DNA of 19,229 nucleotides, taken from Candidatus Peregrinibacteria bacterium UBA1369 (GTDB taxonomy: Bacteria > Patescibacteriota > Gracilibacteria > UBA1369). The stretch's first letter is position 1, and each line of letters opens with the position of its first letter. Location of the stretch: contig DBRL01000007.1 of assembly GCA_002305925.1 (NCBI GenBank), positions 13,596 through 32,824 on the forward strand. Direction: 5' to 3'. Positions 6,966 through 14,064 of this stretch are shown here, one piece after another. A program made the position numbers and the translations under genes. The notes under the pieces are model-generated. The model was given only the letters and a program-made list of their open reading frames with translations, did not search any database and was not told the origin of the DNA.

Positions 6966-8762
6966 ATGGACAATCAACAAATCGCCAACACCTTTCAGGA
7001 AATCGGTGACCTGCTGGAAATCGACGGCGCCAACCGTTTCCGGGTACTGGCCTATCAGAACGCCGCCGAAAACATCCGCGGCCTGGGACACGAACTGAAA
7101 GAGATCTGGCGCGACAATCCCGACGAACTGGAAAGCCTGCCCGGCATCGGTGAGGACCTGCGACTGAAAATTGAGGAAATGTTGAATACCGGCGTCTGCC
7201 AATTTCACCTCAAACTATTGAAAAAATACGGCCGTGGACTGCTCGACGTACTGGCCGTGCGCAGCATCGGGCCCAAAAAGGCCGCGCTGTTTTATCATCA
7301 GCTCAAAATCGACAGTCTGGATAAACTGAAAAAGGCCGCCCTGTCCCACCAACTCTGCCAACTGCCGCGCATGGGCGAAAAAAGTGAGGCGGAAATTCTG
7401 CGGGCCATTGAAGAACACGCCAAATACAGCCACCGCATGCTGCTCTCCGAGGCCCTGCCTCTGGCCGAACAAATCGTCACCCATCTGCGCCGCCTCAAGG
7501 AAGTTGCCAAAGTAGAATACGCGGGCAGCCTGCGCCGCCGTCGGGAAACCGTTGGCGATTTGGACATCCTCGCCGCTCCGCGCCGCCCCGCGGACGCCGC
7601 CGCGATCATCGCCCATTTCCAGAAATTCCCGCTGGTCAAAAACGTCATCGCCAGCGGACCGACCAAGTGCTCGGTCATTCTGGAGAGCGGCGCCCAATCC
7701 GACCTGCGGGTAGTCGAAAAACGGTCTTTCGGGGCGGCGCTGCACTATTTCACCGGCTCCAAGGATCACAACATCGAGATCCGCACGCATGCCCAGAAAG
7801 TCGGCAAAAAAATCAACGAGTACGGCATCTTTGACCTTTCGGAAAAAGACAAAAACGGCCACCCCGTAGAAAAATTCATCGTCGGCGACACTGAAGAAAA
7901 ATTTTACCGCGCCGTCGGCCTGCCCTGGATTCCGCCCACCCTGCGCGAAACCCGCGGCGAATTCCAGGCTGCCATGCACGGCGAACTGCCGGTGCCGGTG
8001 GAACTTCCCGATCTGACCACCGACCTCAACGTCAACTCCTCCTACGGCGACGGCAAAAGCTCCATCGCCGAACTGCTCCGGGCCGCCGGCGCCCAGGGCC
8101 TCTCCTGCCTGGCCATTGCCGACACTTTCAGCTCCGGCGAACTGCCCACCCTTTTCGACGCCAACAAACTGCGGCAACAACTCGACGAAATCGACGCCCT
8201 CAACCGGCAACATGGCAACAACGGCAAAAACAAAAAAGCGCCCTCGCCCACCCACCCCCTGCTGCTCAAATCGCTTAAATTGTCCATCAACACCGACGGC
8301 ACGCTGGACCTGTCACCGGCAGACCTGCTCAAACGGCTGGACTTTCTTATCGTCAAGATCAATCACAGCTTCAACCTGACCGAACCCCGCCAAACCGCGC
8401 GCCTGATCAAAGCTCTCTCCGCCCACCCCAAGGTCAAAATTCTCTCCTGTCCCAACGCCCGCCTGCTCAATGAGCGCGAGGGCATCGCCGTCAATATGAC
8501 TAAAATAATCGTGCATTGCGCCAATCACAAACAATACCTGGAAATCAACAGCCAGCCCAACCGCCTCGATCTGACCGATACGCAGATCAAACTGGCCATT
8601 GAGAAAAAAGCCGGACTCTGCGTCAACTCCGACGCCCTTGACGCGCAGCAATTGGAATTCCTGCAATACGGTGTCTGGACCGCGCAAAGAGGCTGGGCCG
8701 AGAAAAAACATCTTCTCAACACCCAGCCCCCGCTTAAATTACTTGAATCCTTGCTATCCTAA
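6966..8762 (+). CDS. polX: DNA polymerase family X (PolX) with degenerate PHP domain
   Basis: Bacterial-type PolX, a gap-filling repair polymerase; 598 aa, slightly longer than the usual 570-575. Domains in order: helix-hairpin-helix segments (LPGIG 58-62, SIGPKKA 100-106, LPRMGEKS 133-140); a Pol beta-type nucleotidyltransferase core with GSLRRRRETVGDLDIL (catalytic D198, D200) and D246 (QSDLRVV), plus YFTGSK (261-266); and a C-terminal PHP domain (about 350-598). The polymerase looks intact. The PHP domain keeps its fold signatures (EINSQPNRLDL, NSDA, YGVWTAQRGW), but metal-binding histidines are replaced: N355, N357, T387, N466, C495 and L558, with K438 in place of Glu. Only D362 and D556 remain, so the usual 3'-5' exonuclease and phosphatase activity is probably lost. 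The ATG at 6966 has no Shine-Dalgarno sequence. Confidence 0.94.
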   Translation: MDNQQIANTFQEIGDLLEIDGANRFRVLAYQNAAENIRGLGHELKEIWRDNPDELESLPGIGEDLRLKIEEMLNTGVCQFHLKLLKKYGRGLLDVLAVRSIGPKKAALFYHQLKIDSLDKLKKAALSHQLCQLPRMGEKSEAEILRAIEEHAKYSHRMLLSEALPLAEQIVTHLRRLKEVAKVEYAGSLRRRRETVGDLDILAAPRRPADAAAIIAHFQKFPLVKNVIASGPTKCSVILESGAQSDLRVVEKRSFGAALHYFTGSKDHNIEIRTHAQKVGKKINEYGIFDLSEKDKNGHPVEKFIVGDTEEKFYRAVGLPWIPPTLRETRGEFQAAMHGELPVPVELPDLTTDLNVNSSYGDGKSSIAELLRAAGAQGLSCLAIADTFSSGELPTLFDANKLRQQLDEIDALNRQHGNNGKNKKAPSPTHPLLLKSLKLSINTDGTLDLSPADLLKRLDFLIVKINHSFNLTEPRQTARLIKALSAHPKVKILSCPNARLLNEREGIAVNMTKIIVHCANHKQYLEINSQPNRLDLTDTQIKLAIEKKAGLCVNSDALDAQQLEFLQYGVWTAQRGWAEKKHLLNTQPPLKLLESLLS

Positions 8763-8789
8763 AAAAGGCTCTGCCGTGGCAGGACGATT

Positions 8790-9608
8790 TCAATCAATTT
8801 CGTAGGTTACGGAGATGTTCACCGTCACGTCCTTTGATCCGGCTTCCACCGCCGGCGCCGGAGCCATCTCAGCCCCAACCATCATGTCACGGCTGGAATA
8901 ATTCGTCGCATATTGCACCATCGGATAGTAGCCGCCATAATCGCTCTCGGAAAATGTCACCACCCGGCCCAAGCTTACGCCGGCAGCCCTGGCCATCTGA
9001 TCGGCCTTCTCACGGGCCTTTTCAAAAGCCAATTTGCGCGCTTCCGCCTTGATCGGCGCCAATTCATCGATATCGAAATATAGTGACCCGACCTGATTTG
9101 CACCGGCTTTGGTAGCCAAATCGATCACCTGATCGGTCTTGGTCAAATCACGAACTTTCACGTCCAGTGACTGGGTCAGGCTGTAACCGATAATCTCCGG
9201 CAGTTTGGCCGGCTCAGGCTTTTCATCGTAATAGACGGGAGTATTGTAATCGTATTGCGGATAGAGATCATAGGAGAAAGTCATAATATCTTTGGCCTCG
9301 ATGCCCAGATTTTTCAGTTCATTGATCACGGCAGTCATACTCTTGTTGTTAGCTTCAGTCACCTCCTTGACGGTCTTGGCGGTCGACGCCACCGACAGGG
9401 AAATCCTGGCGATATCAGGCTTTACCGTGACCTTGCCATCTCCCTCCACGGTCACCGTGCGGGCATAGGGAGTGGAAGTCACCTCGGCGCGGATATTTTT
9501 GTTCCAGGGCGTACCCCAGATCTGCGTGCCGACCCAGATGGCCAGCAATACTAATAGAACCGATGCCGTCAGCTTGATCAGCATGTCAAACTTGTCTGTC
9601 TTGGCCAT
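8790..9608 (-). CDS. SIMPL domain (DUF541) membrane-anchored protein
   Basis: A 272-residue protein of the SIMPL/DUF541 family. It has an N-terminal membrane helix (about 9-31, MLIKLTASVLLVLLAIWVG) and a large extracytoplasmic domain starting RTVTVEGDGKVTVKPDIARIS (50-70). Family features continue with VINELKNLGIEAKDI, IIGYSLTQSLDVKVRDL and a long charged helix EARKLAFEKAREKADQMA. The C-terminus has a Tyr/Gly-rich stretch (SDYGGYYPMVQYATNYSS). Relatives form ring-like periplasmic assemblies or act in outer-membrane stress, but no biochemical role can be assigned here. The frame is open further upstream to 9812, but that would overlap the divergent UPF0489 gene. ATG 9608 (MAKTDKFDML) directly precedes the membrane helix and lies just after a promoter. 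Convergent with polX, 27 nt apart. Confidence 0.88.
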   Translation of the reverse strand: MAKTDKFDMLIKLTASVLLVLLAIWVGTQIWGTPWNKNIRAEVTSTPYARTVTVEGDGKVTVKPDIARISLSVASTAKTVKEVTEANNKSMTAVINELKNLGIEAKDIMTFSYDLYPQYDYNTPVYYDEKPEPAKLPEIIGYSLTQSLDVKVRDLTKTDQVIDLATKAGANQVGSLYFDIDELAPIKAEARKLAFEKAREKADQMARAAGVSLGRVVTFSESDYGGYYPMVQYATNYSSRDMMVGAEMAPAPAVEAGSKDVTVNISVTYEID

Positions 9609-9637
9609 AATTTTTGGTTTATATTTTAAACGCGGCA

Positions 9638-9667
9638 ATTTTACCACATCGCCCGCCCAAGCAACAA
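9638..9667 (-). promoter_or_regulatory. Possible promoter of the SIMPL gene
   Basis: On the minus strand TTGTTG (9662-9667) and TAAAAT (9638-9643) are 18 bp apart, 29 nt before the ATG at 9608. It lies in the 66-bp divergent gap with the UPF0489 gene. Confidence 0.4.
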
Positions 9668-9674
9668 ATCCATC

Positions 9675-10487
9675 ATGATCTCCAGCCGAGAAATTCCACA
9701 TTATCGGGAAGAACAATTCAGCAGCGCGGCGCTCGGCAACAACGCCTTCGACTACGCGGAACGCTCCGCCCTGCACCCCGAACCCTACCTGCGCCTCGCG
9801 CCATTGCGCCAATACAATTCCGCGGCCGAAGCGCTAAACGCCCTGCGCTGGTCCAGCAGCCCCGCCTTTGAGATAATAGAAGACGGCCGGCTCAAAAGTT
9901 TTGCCGGCCTGGAAAACTTTCTGCTCTTTCCCAACCCCGCCAACCGCGACCCCTGCCCGGTCTTCATTTTCGACAATCACAACCACGCTTTTTACTTCTG
10001 GCATCTCTGCCTGCACAACGGCTTCCAAAACCTCCGCCACGGCACGCCACGCAGCCAAACCAAAAGCCACCGCCCGCCCTTCGCCCTCGTCCACATCGAC
10101 CAGCACAAAGACAGCCGCATCCCCGCCACCCTGCCCGACAGCCGCACCATCAACGATGCCGACGCTCTCCACGCCTACACCAACGAAATCCTCAATGTCG
10201 GTAATTTCATTCCTCCGGCGTTAAAAACCGGGCTGCTCGACCATGTCATCAATATCGACTCGTCAGCCCGTCTGCAGTCGGCGCTCGACAGCGCCCCTCC
10301 CGAAAATTTCATCCTCGATCTCGACCTCGACTTCTTCGCCCCGGAGTTGGACTATATTCCGCGCGCCGCCAAAATCACCCTGTTCAAAAAACTTCTGCCA
10401 ACCGCCTGCCTGGTCACCATCGCCACCTCCCCCTACTTCCTCGATCAGCAAAAAGTTCCCGACCTGCTGCGGAAAATCTTGGCCTGA
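9675..10487 (+). CDS. UPF0489 family protein, possible metal-dependent hydrolase
   Basis: A 270-residue protein that I assign to UPF0489 (the C5orf22-like family) from its linked motifs: IFDNHNHAFYFW (98-109), VHIDQHKDSR (139-148), EILNVGNFIPPAL (171-183) and ILDLDLDFFAPELDYI (213-228). The family has no established function. The DNHNH, HIDQHxD and DLDLDFF motifs recall the Asp/His metal sites of arginase and histone-deacetylase-like enzymes, so a binuclear metal hydrolase is a reasonable inference. No signal peptide or membrane helix is visible, so it should be cytoplasmic. It is a single gene, divergent from the SIMPL gene and convergent with the ZIP transporter gene. The ATG at 9675 lacks a Shine-Dalgarno sequence. 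The name is fairly sure, the activity is not. Confidence 0.75.
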   Translation: MISSREIPHYREEQFSSAALGNNAFDYAERSALHPEPYLRLAPLRQYNSAAEALNALRWSSSPAFEIIEDGRLKSFAGLENFLLFPNPANRDPCPVFIFDNHNHAFYFWHLCLHNGFQNLRHGTPRSQTKSHRPPFALVHIDQHKDSRIPATLPDSRTINDADALHAYTNEILNVGNFIPPALKTGLLDHVINIDSSARLQSALDSAPPENFILDLDLDFFAPELDYIPRAAKITLFKKLLPTACLVTIATSPYFLDQQKVPDLLRKILA

Positions 10488-10520
10488 TCAAAAACCATCG
10501 CCAGCAGCGACGGAACCGCC

Positions 10521-11381
10521 CTATTCCGCCACCAAAGTACTTTCTCCTTCGACTCGCTTGATCTCAACCTGCTCCAGTCGGCTTTCTTCGGCATGATCGT
10601 CTTCCTCATGCTCATGACTGTGCCCGATGCTGTTCAGCAGCAATCCCATCAAGACAACCCCCAGCAGAAAAGCAAAAGTCTGCAGCCACTTGCGGTTTTT
10701 CTTAAAATCCTCATGCAGAGCGGGAATCAGATCGGAGGTGGCGATATAGATAAACATACCGGCATTGAAAGCTACCAGATAGGGCAAAGAACCTTCCAGC
10801 GCGTGCAAAAAATACCAGCCCACCACCGCCCCCAGCACGGCGGTAAAAGCCGTCAAAAGATTAAACAGCAAAGCTTTCTTTACCTTCAACCCACTATGGG
10901 TCAGGGCAACAAAATCGGCCAGCTCCTGGGGAATTTCATGCAAAATAATCGCCAGCGTCGTCGCCACGCCCACCTCGAAACTGATGCTGAAAGCCGTGGC
11001 AATGGCCACCCCGTCAAAAAAATTGTGCAACGAATCACCAACTAGAATCAGATAGGCGGTCGGCCGCACCTCAGCTGCTTTCAGATGCCCGCTCTGATGT
11101 TCGGGGTTGTGTTGATGGTGATGATACCAGTGCACCATCCTCTCCATCACAAAGAAAAAACAGATACCCAGGAGAAAAACCCAATAGGCATCATGCCCGT
11201 GAAACATTTCCACCGCCTCCGGCAGCAGTCCCAACACGGCGGTAGCCAGCATCACGCCGGCGGCGATACTGATCATCAGTCCGCCATAGCGCGCCGAAAT
11301 AATTTCTTTTTTCATCAGAAATATTGCACCGGAAAGAGAAAGCAGGCTAACCAGTAAAGTGGCAACTATGGCTTCAATCAT
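10521..11381 (-). CDS. ZIP family divalent metal transporter
   Basis: Inner-membrane uptake permease for zinc or related divalent cations. The 286 residues contain about eight hydrophobic segments. The two metal-site motifs of the family are complete: HNFFDGVA (H119, N120, D123) and HEIPQELADF (H148, E149, E153). A His-rich loop at 84-99 (HWYHHHQHNPEHQSGH) and a His/acidic C-terminal tail (GHSHEHEEDDH) are typical cytosolic metal-binding regions. The ATG at 11381 overlaps the TGA of cysS (11378-11380) in an ATGA arrangement, so translation is probably coupled to cysS. CysRS is a zinc enzyme, which makes the pairing sensible, though it may be chance. Which metal is carried cannot be read from the sequence. 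Confidence 0.9.
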   Translation of the reverse strand: MIEAIVATLLVSLLSLSGAIFLMKKEIISARYGGLMISIAAGVMLATAVLGLLPEAVEMFHGHDAYWVFLLGICFFFVMERMVHWYHHHQHNPEHQSGHLKAAEVRPTAYLILVGDSLHNFFDGVAIATAFSISFEVGVATTLAIILHEIPQELADFVALTHSGLKVKKALLFNLLTAFTAVLGAVVGWYFLHALEGSLPYLVAFNAGMFIYIATSDLIPALHEDFKKNRKWLQTFAFLLGVVLMGLLLNSIGHSHEHEEDDHAEESRLEQVEIKRVEGESTLVAE

Positions 11382-12811
11382 GGATAATTGATTCTTAATA
11401 AATATTTTTCTCCCGGCATATCACTGATTGTGACTCCCCGCTCGGACAATTGCGCCCTGACCGCGTCGGCCCCGGCATAATCTTTGGCCTTTTTCAATTC
11501 AGCCCTTTTGTCTACCAGCTCCCGCACCTGCGCGTCCGCCGACACTTTGGCCAGTCTGTCCTGATAATCGTCGTAAATCACCCGCACGAAACCAAGCACC
11601 TGATCAATTTCAAAAATAAAGTCTCTCACCTGTGCGGCCTGCGCGGCATTCATTTTCTTCACCTGCCGGTTTACCTCAGCCAGAAAATCCATCACCGCCG
11701 CCAGGGCAATACTGATGTTCAAATCGTCATCCATCGCCGCCACGAATTTATCACGGCAGCCGGCCACCAGCCCGTCAATATCCAGCTGATTCCCCGCCTC
11801 CCCGGTCTGCAATTCCAGGTCAATCAATGCGTCCAGAAAACGCCTGGCAATCGCCGCCGCTTCATCCAAACCGGCAAAAGTGAAATTGAGATTCTGGCGA
11901 TAATGCACTTTCAGCAGCACTATGCGAACCAGAATCGGCAGATAACCGCGCTCCTGCAGATCGCGCAGAGTGAAAAAATTACCCAGTGACTTGGACATTT
12001 TTTTGCCCTCTATCAGCAGATGGGCGTTGTGCAGCCAATAATTGACGAATTTCTTGCCGCTGTAAGCCTCCGACTGGGCAATCTCATTGGTATGATGGGG
12101 AAAAACCAGATCCTCTCCACCGCCGTGAATGTCAAAAGTCTCGCCCAGATATTTCATCGACATGGCCGTGCATTCGATATGCCAGCCCGGACGTCCCTTA
12201 CCGATTTCCGTCTCCCAGAAAACGTCGCCGTCCTCGGGCTTCCATCCCTTCCAAAGCACGAAGTCATTGACGTTTTCCTTCTCGTATTCATCACTTTGAT
12301 TGAGCCGCTGATCGGCGTTTTCCTTCAGTTCACGCCCGGCCAGCTGAGCCAGCTCGCCATAGTGATCGGAAGTGGAAATTTTGAAATAGACCGAATCCCC
12401 CTGCCGATAAGCATGGCCGGTTTCCAGCAGTTTTTTGACGATGGCCACCATCTCATCGATGTGTTCGGTCGCCTTTGGCATCACCTCCGGCAGCCGGATA
12501 TTGACGGCTTCCAAATCCTGCAAAAAAAGCGCCGTATAATGCTCGGTGAACTCCTTCAGCGTCTGCCCGGCCTGACTACTGTCACGAATGGTCTTGTCGT
12601 CAACATCAGTGATATTCATCACGTGCTTTACCTGATAACCCCGCCAGGCCAGATAGCGTTTAAGCAGATCGATGAAGAGATAGGCCCTCAGATTGCCCAG
12701 ATGCACATAGTTGTAGACGGTCGGGCCGCAGGAATAGAGACCGACATGGCCTTCTTCAAGAGGTTTAAATTCCTCGACGCGATGAGTAAGCGTATTAAAT
12801 AATTTTAGCAT
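11378..12811 (-). CDS. cysS: Cysteinyl-tRNA synthetase
   Basis: Class I aminoacyl-tRNA synthetase that charges tRNA-Cys. From ATG 12811 it has 477 residues, normal for the family. The HIGH-type motif reads HLGN (37-40) after GLYSCGPTVYNYV. The zinc ligands C28, C214, H239 and E243 are all present (HIECTAMS, LVFPHHTNEIAQSEA). KMSKSLGNF starts at 271. The C-terminus holds the helical DALR-type domain and an end resembling ISDMPGEKY. The frame stays open to an ATG at 12934, but the extra 41 residues (Arg-rich, no homology to the family) are the leader; MLKLFNTLTHRVEEF is the usual start. No Shine-Dalgarno sequence. First gene of cysS-ZIP. Confidence 0.96.
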   Translation of the reverse strand: MLKLFNTLTHRVEEFKPLEEGHVGLYSCGPTVYNYVHLGNLRAYLFIDLLKRYLAWRGYQVKHVMNITDVDDKTIRDSSQAGQTLKEFTEHYTALFLQDLEAVNIRLPEVMPKATEHIDEMVAIVKKLLETGHAYRQGDSVYFKISTSDHYGELAQLAGRELKENADQRLNQSDEYEKENVNDFVLWKGWKPEDGDVFWETEIGKGRPGWHIECTAMSMKYLGETFDIHGGGEDLVFPHHTNEIAQSEAYSGKKFVNYWLHNAHLLIEGKKMSKSLGNFFTLRDLQERGYLPILVRIVLLKVHYRQNLNFTFAGLDEAAAIARRFLDALIDLELQTGEAGNQLDIDGLVAGCRDKFVAAMDDDLNISIALAAVMDFLAEVNRQVKKMNAAQAAQVRDFIFEIDQVLGFVRVIYDDYQDRLAKVSADAQVRELVDKRAELKKAKDYAGADAVRAQLSERGVTISDMPGEKYLLRINYP

Positions 12812-12893
12812 GACCGGCAGACATAGATATTGATTCAAGCCGCCCCGCACGCGGCGCCAAAATGACGGCACAGACATTCTTACTGTTTTCCGC

Positions 12894-12916
12894 GCCCGCT
12901 GGCAACGGGCTTTTTT
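12894..12916 (+). terminator. Intrinsic-terminator-like hairpin, plus strand, in the cysS leader
   Basis: GCCCG-CTGGCAA-CGGGC (12894-12910) followed by six T on the plus strand has terminator form. No plus-strand gene precedes it. Read on the minus strand it is a stem-loop in the 5' leader of cysS, preceded by A6. It may stop antisense transcription or be a leader structure. Confidence 0.4.
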
Positions 12917-12924
12917 ACGGCGCC

Positions 12925-12933
12925 ATTCTAGCA
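12925..12933 (-). promoter_or_regulatory. Extended -10 promoter for cysS-ZIP
   Basis: On the minus strand TGCTAGAAT gives an extended -10 (TGn-TAGAAT). The hexamer TAGTTC 17 bp further upstream is a poor -35. Transcription from here would give a leader of about 107 nt before ATG 12811. Confidence 0.4.
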
Positions 12934-12966
12934 CAATGAGGCCGGAAGAACTACCGCGAAATATGG

Positions 12967-13001
12967 GAAATAGCCGGGCGCGCGTTGTATCGCGGCCCGG
13001 C
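12967..13001 (-). terminator. Hairpin downstream of the lipoprotein gene, probable terminator
   Basis: On the minus strand GCCGGGC-CGCG-ATACAA-CGCG-C-GCCCGGC forms an 11-bp GC-rich stem with one bulged C and a 6-nt loop (12973-13001). It is followed by TATTTCCC, a weak U tract. It lies about 93 nt after the lipoprotein stop codon. The stretch between (13002-13093) is strongly purine-rich on the plus strand and shows no gene. Confidence 0.5.
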
Positions 13002-13093
13002 CGAAAAGGCGGGAGAATGGGGGAAGAGCGAGGGAGGGAAAGAGCTGCGGGAAAACCAGGCCGGACCGGAACCGAGACTGAGCCGAAGAGCGC

Positions 13094-13714
13094 TCAGATG
13101 CAGTCACCCTGCCAGCCGGCGGGATCATCCCAGTTGCAGAGAGGAAACTCGTCCTCTCCGTTGGCGATGCCATCGACATCGTAGTCGAGCTCTGCGTCAT
13201 CGACGCAGCCGAAGCTCTGGGGAGTACAGGGGTTGTACCCCATCATATACTCCCACCACGTCTCGATGCCGTCGCCGTCCTCGTCGTTGTCGTTGACATC
13301 CCAGGGGGGCATCTGCTCGCCGGCTGGGACCATCTCCGGATCGGTCAGGTTGGAGAACACCACCACCCCACACTCGCGGATGGTGAACTTGTTCACCCGC
13401 ATCGCGAAGTAGTAGGCACAATAGTTGCTCTCCTTCTGGGCAAGGTTGTGACATTCCTCCTGCCCGCCCGTGGGCCAGTTCTCCGGATGATCGTAGCAGT
13501 TCTGCCACATCCGGTCGGCCTCGGCCGTGCAGGTGCGAGAGTAGGTGTCAGCCTCCGCCCAGGACTTCTGCATCAGGAGCGTCGACTCCGGCACCTGGCA
13601 GTCCTCTCCGACCAGGTAGGTGTTGTTCTCAACATTCCCACCGCAGCCGCCAAGAGCGAACACCAGCGCCACCGCGACAACCACGCACACCACAAACGCG
13701 TTCAGCTTTTTCAT
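13094..13714 (-). CDS. Cysteine-rich lipoprotein with Asp-rich calcium-binding-type repeats
   Basis: A 206-residue secreted lipoprotein. The N-terminus MKKLNAFVVCVVVAVALVFA leads to a lipobox LGGC with the lipidated Cys at 24. Ten further cysteines (39, 62, 73, 88, 99, 115, 163, 170, 193, 205), an even number, suggest disulfides. Two Asp-rich segments, DVNDNDEDGDGIETWWEYMMGYNP (given as key residues D139-D149, G150) and DYDVDGIANGEDE, resemble thrombospondin type 3 or EF-hand-like calcium loops. Function is unknown. ATG 13714 is fixed by a strong AGGAGG 6 nt upstream. Lys and Glu are coded mainly AAG and GAG and GC is high, whereas neighbours favour AAA and GAA. Together with its canonical promoter and ribosome-binding site, this suggests acquisition from another genome. 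Confidence 0.82.
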   Translation of the reverse strand: MKKLNAFVVCVVVAVALVFALGGCGGNVENNTYLVGEDCQVPESTLLMQKSWAEADTYSRTCTAEADRMWQNCYDHPENWPTGGQEECHNLAQKESNYCAYYFAMRVNKFTIRECGVVVFSNLTDPEMVPAGEQMPPWDVNDNDEDGDGIETWWEYMMGYNPCTPQSFGCVDDAELDYDVDGIANGEDEFPLCNWDDPAGWQGDCI

Positions 13715-13722
13715 AACACTCC

Positions 13723-13732
13723 TCCTCTTTCC
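13723..13732 (-). promoter_or_regulatory. Strong Shine-Dalgarno site of the lipoprotein gene
   Basis: On the minus strand the sequence before ATG 13714 reads AGAGGAGGAGTGTT, with AGGAGG at near-ideal distance. It is the only clear Shine-Dalgarno sequence before any gene in the window and decides this start over an in-frame ATG at 13807. Confidence 0.75.
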
Positions 13733-13850
13733 TTCCGACGGACCACCCGGCCCGTCATTATCCCCATTCTCCTGCTTGTTTTGGAACGCCCAGCGGGACC
13801 GGAACACCGGCAGCCCTTGTTGCCAAAGGCACTCCCACTGGAAAGATATA

Positions 13851-13879
13851 GTTTTACGCTAAATCCAAAGAATTGTCAA
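13851..13879 (-). promoter_or_regulatory. Sigma-70-type promoter of the lipoprotein gene
   Basis: On the minus strand a perfect TTGACA (13874-13879) is 17 bp from TAAAAC (13851-13856). Predicted transcription start is near 13844, giving a leader of about 130 nt. It is the best -35/-10 pair for a gene in this part of the window. Confidence 0.6.
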
Positions 13880-13954
13880 CTGCGGAAATAACCACATAAC
13901 ATTTAAGCCAAAAGTCAGGAAAGCAGTCTAACATTGTAATCGCCGGTTGATGTT

Positions 13955-14025
13955 GGGGACAGCACGGTGCGACAACCTTCTCGTCAAAAGGATTGTCAGG
14001 GGTTCGAATCCCCTTGTCTCCACCA
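13955..14025 (+). ncRNA. tmRNA-like / tRNA-like small RNA without mRNA-like domain
   Basis: 71 nt including CCA. Acceptor strand GGGGACA (13955-13961) pairs fully with TGTCTCC (14015-14021), with a G3-U70 wobble and A73, the alanine identity shared by tRNA-Ala and tmRNA. The T-arm is perfect (AGGGG-TTCGAAT-CCCCT, 13998-14014). Between them, GCACGGTGCGACA resembles the tmRNA D-loop (GG..TCGACA) and cannot form a normal D stem. Next, GACAACCTT (13971-13979) pairs with AAGGATTGTC (13988-13997) with one bulged A, a P2-like helix that abuts the T-arm without a variable loop. Its 8-nt loop CTCGTCAA gives no sensible anticodon. So it looks like the tRNA-like half of tmRNA with the tag and pseudoknot region missing. 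Alternatives: a decayed ssrA, or an aberrant tRNA gene. A weak promoter (TGTAAT at 13935-13940) lies upstream. Confidence 0.5.
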
Positions 14026-14064
14026 CTGCCGGCCAGTATAATTGATTTAGACGAGAAGGTTGTC
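13971..14064. repeat. 15-bp perfect inverted repeat spanning the tmRNA-like RNA and the next transcript
   Basis: GACAACCTTCTCGTC at 13971-13985 and its exact reverse complement GACGAGAAGGTTGTC at 14050-14064. The left arm covers the 5' P2 strand and most of its loop. The right arm lies at the predicted 5' end of a short downstream RNA. Confidence 0.9.
14014..14042 (+). promoter_or_regulatory. Promoter within and after the tmRNA-like 3' end
   Basis: TTGTCT (14014-14019) and a perfect TATAAT (14037-14042) are exactly 17 bp apart on the plus strand. The start point would be at about 14049-14050, the first base of the right repeat arm. The -35 is embedded in the acceptor strand of the tmRNA-like sequence. 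Confidence 0.45.

Noticed and set aside
7215..8255. 346-codon open frame on the minus strand
   Set aside because: Antisense shadow of polX; Gly/Ala/Val-rich translation typical of GC-rich shadows.
8763..8789. Terminator between polX and the SIMPL gene (CTGCC/GGCAG)
   Set aside because: The stem would leave a 2-nt loop or only 4 bp and has no T tract.
12812..12935. T-box leader for cysS
   Set aside because: No T-box core sequence or specifier-like stem is recognisable; the leader is only about 110 nt.
13955..14025. Ordinary tRNA gene (for example Asp, Thr or Ala)
   Set aside because: Only 36 nt lie between the acceptor and T-arm, with no proper D stem, no variable loop and an 8-nt loop in which no T33-anticodon-purine37 reading pairs with a 5-bp stem. 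The tmRNA-like layout fits better.
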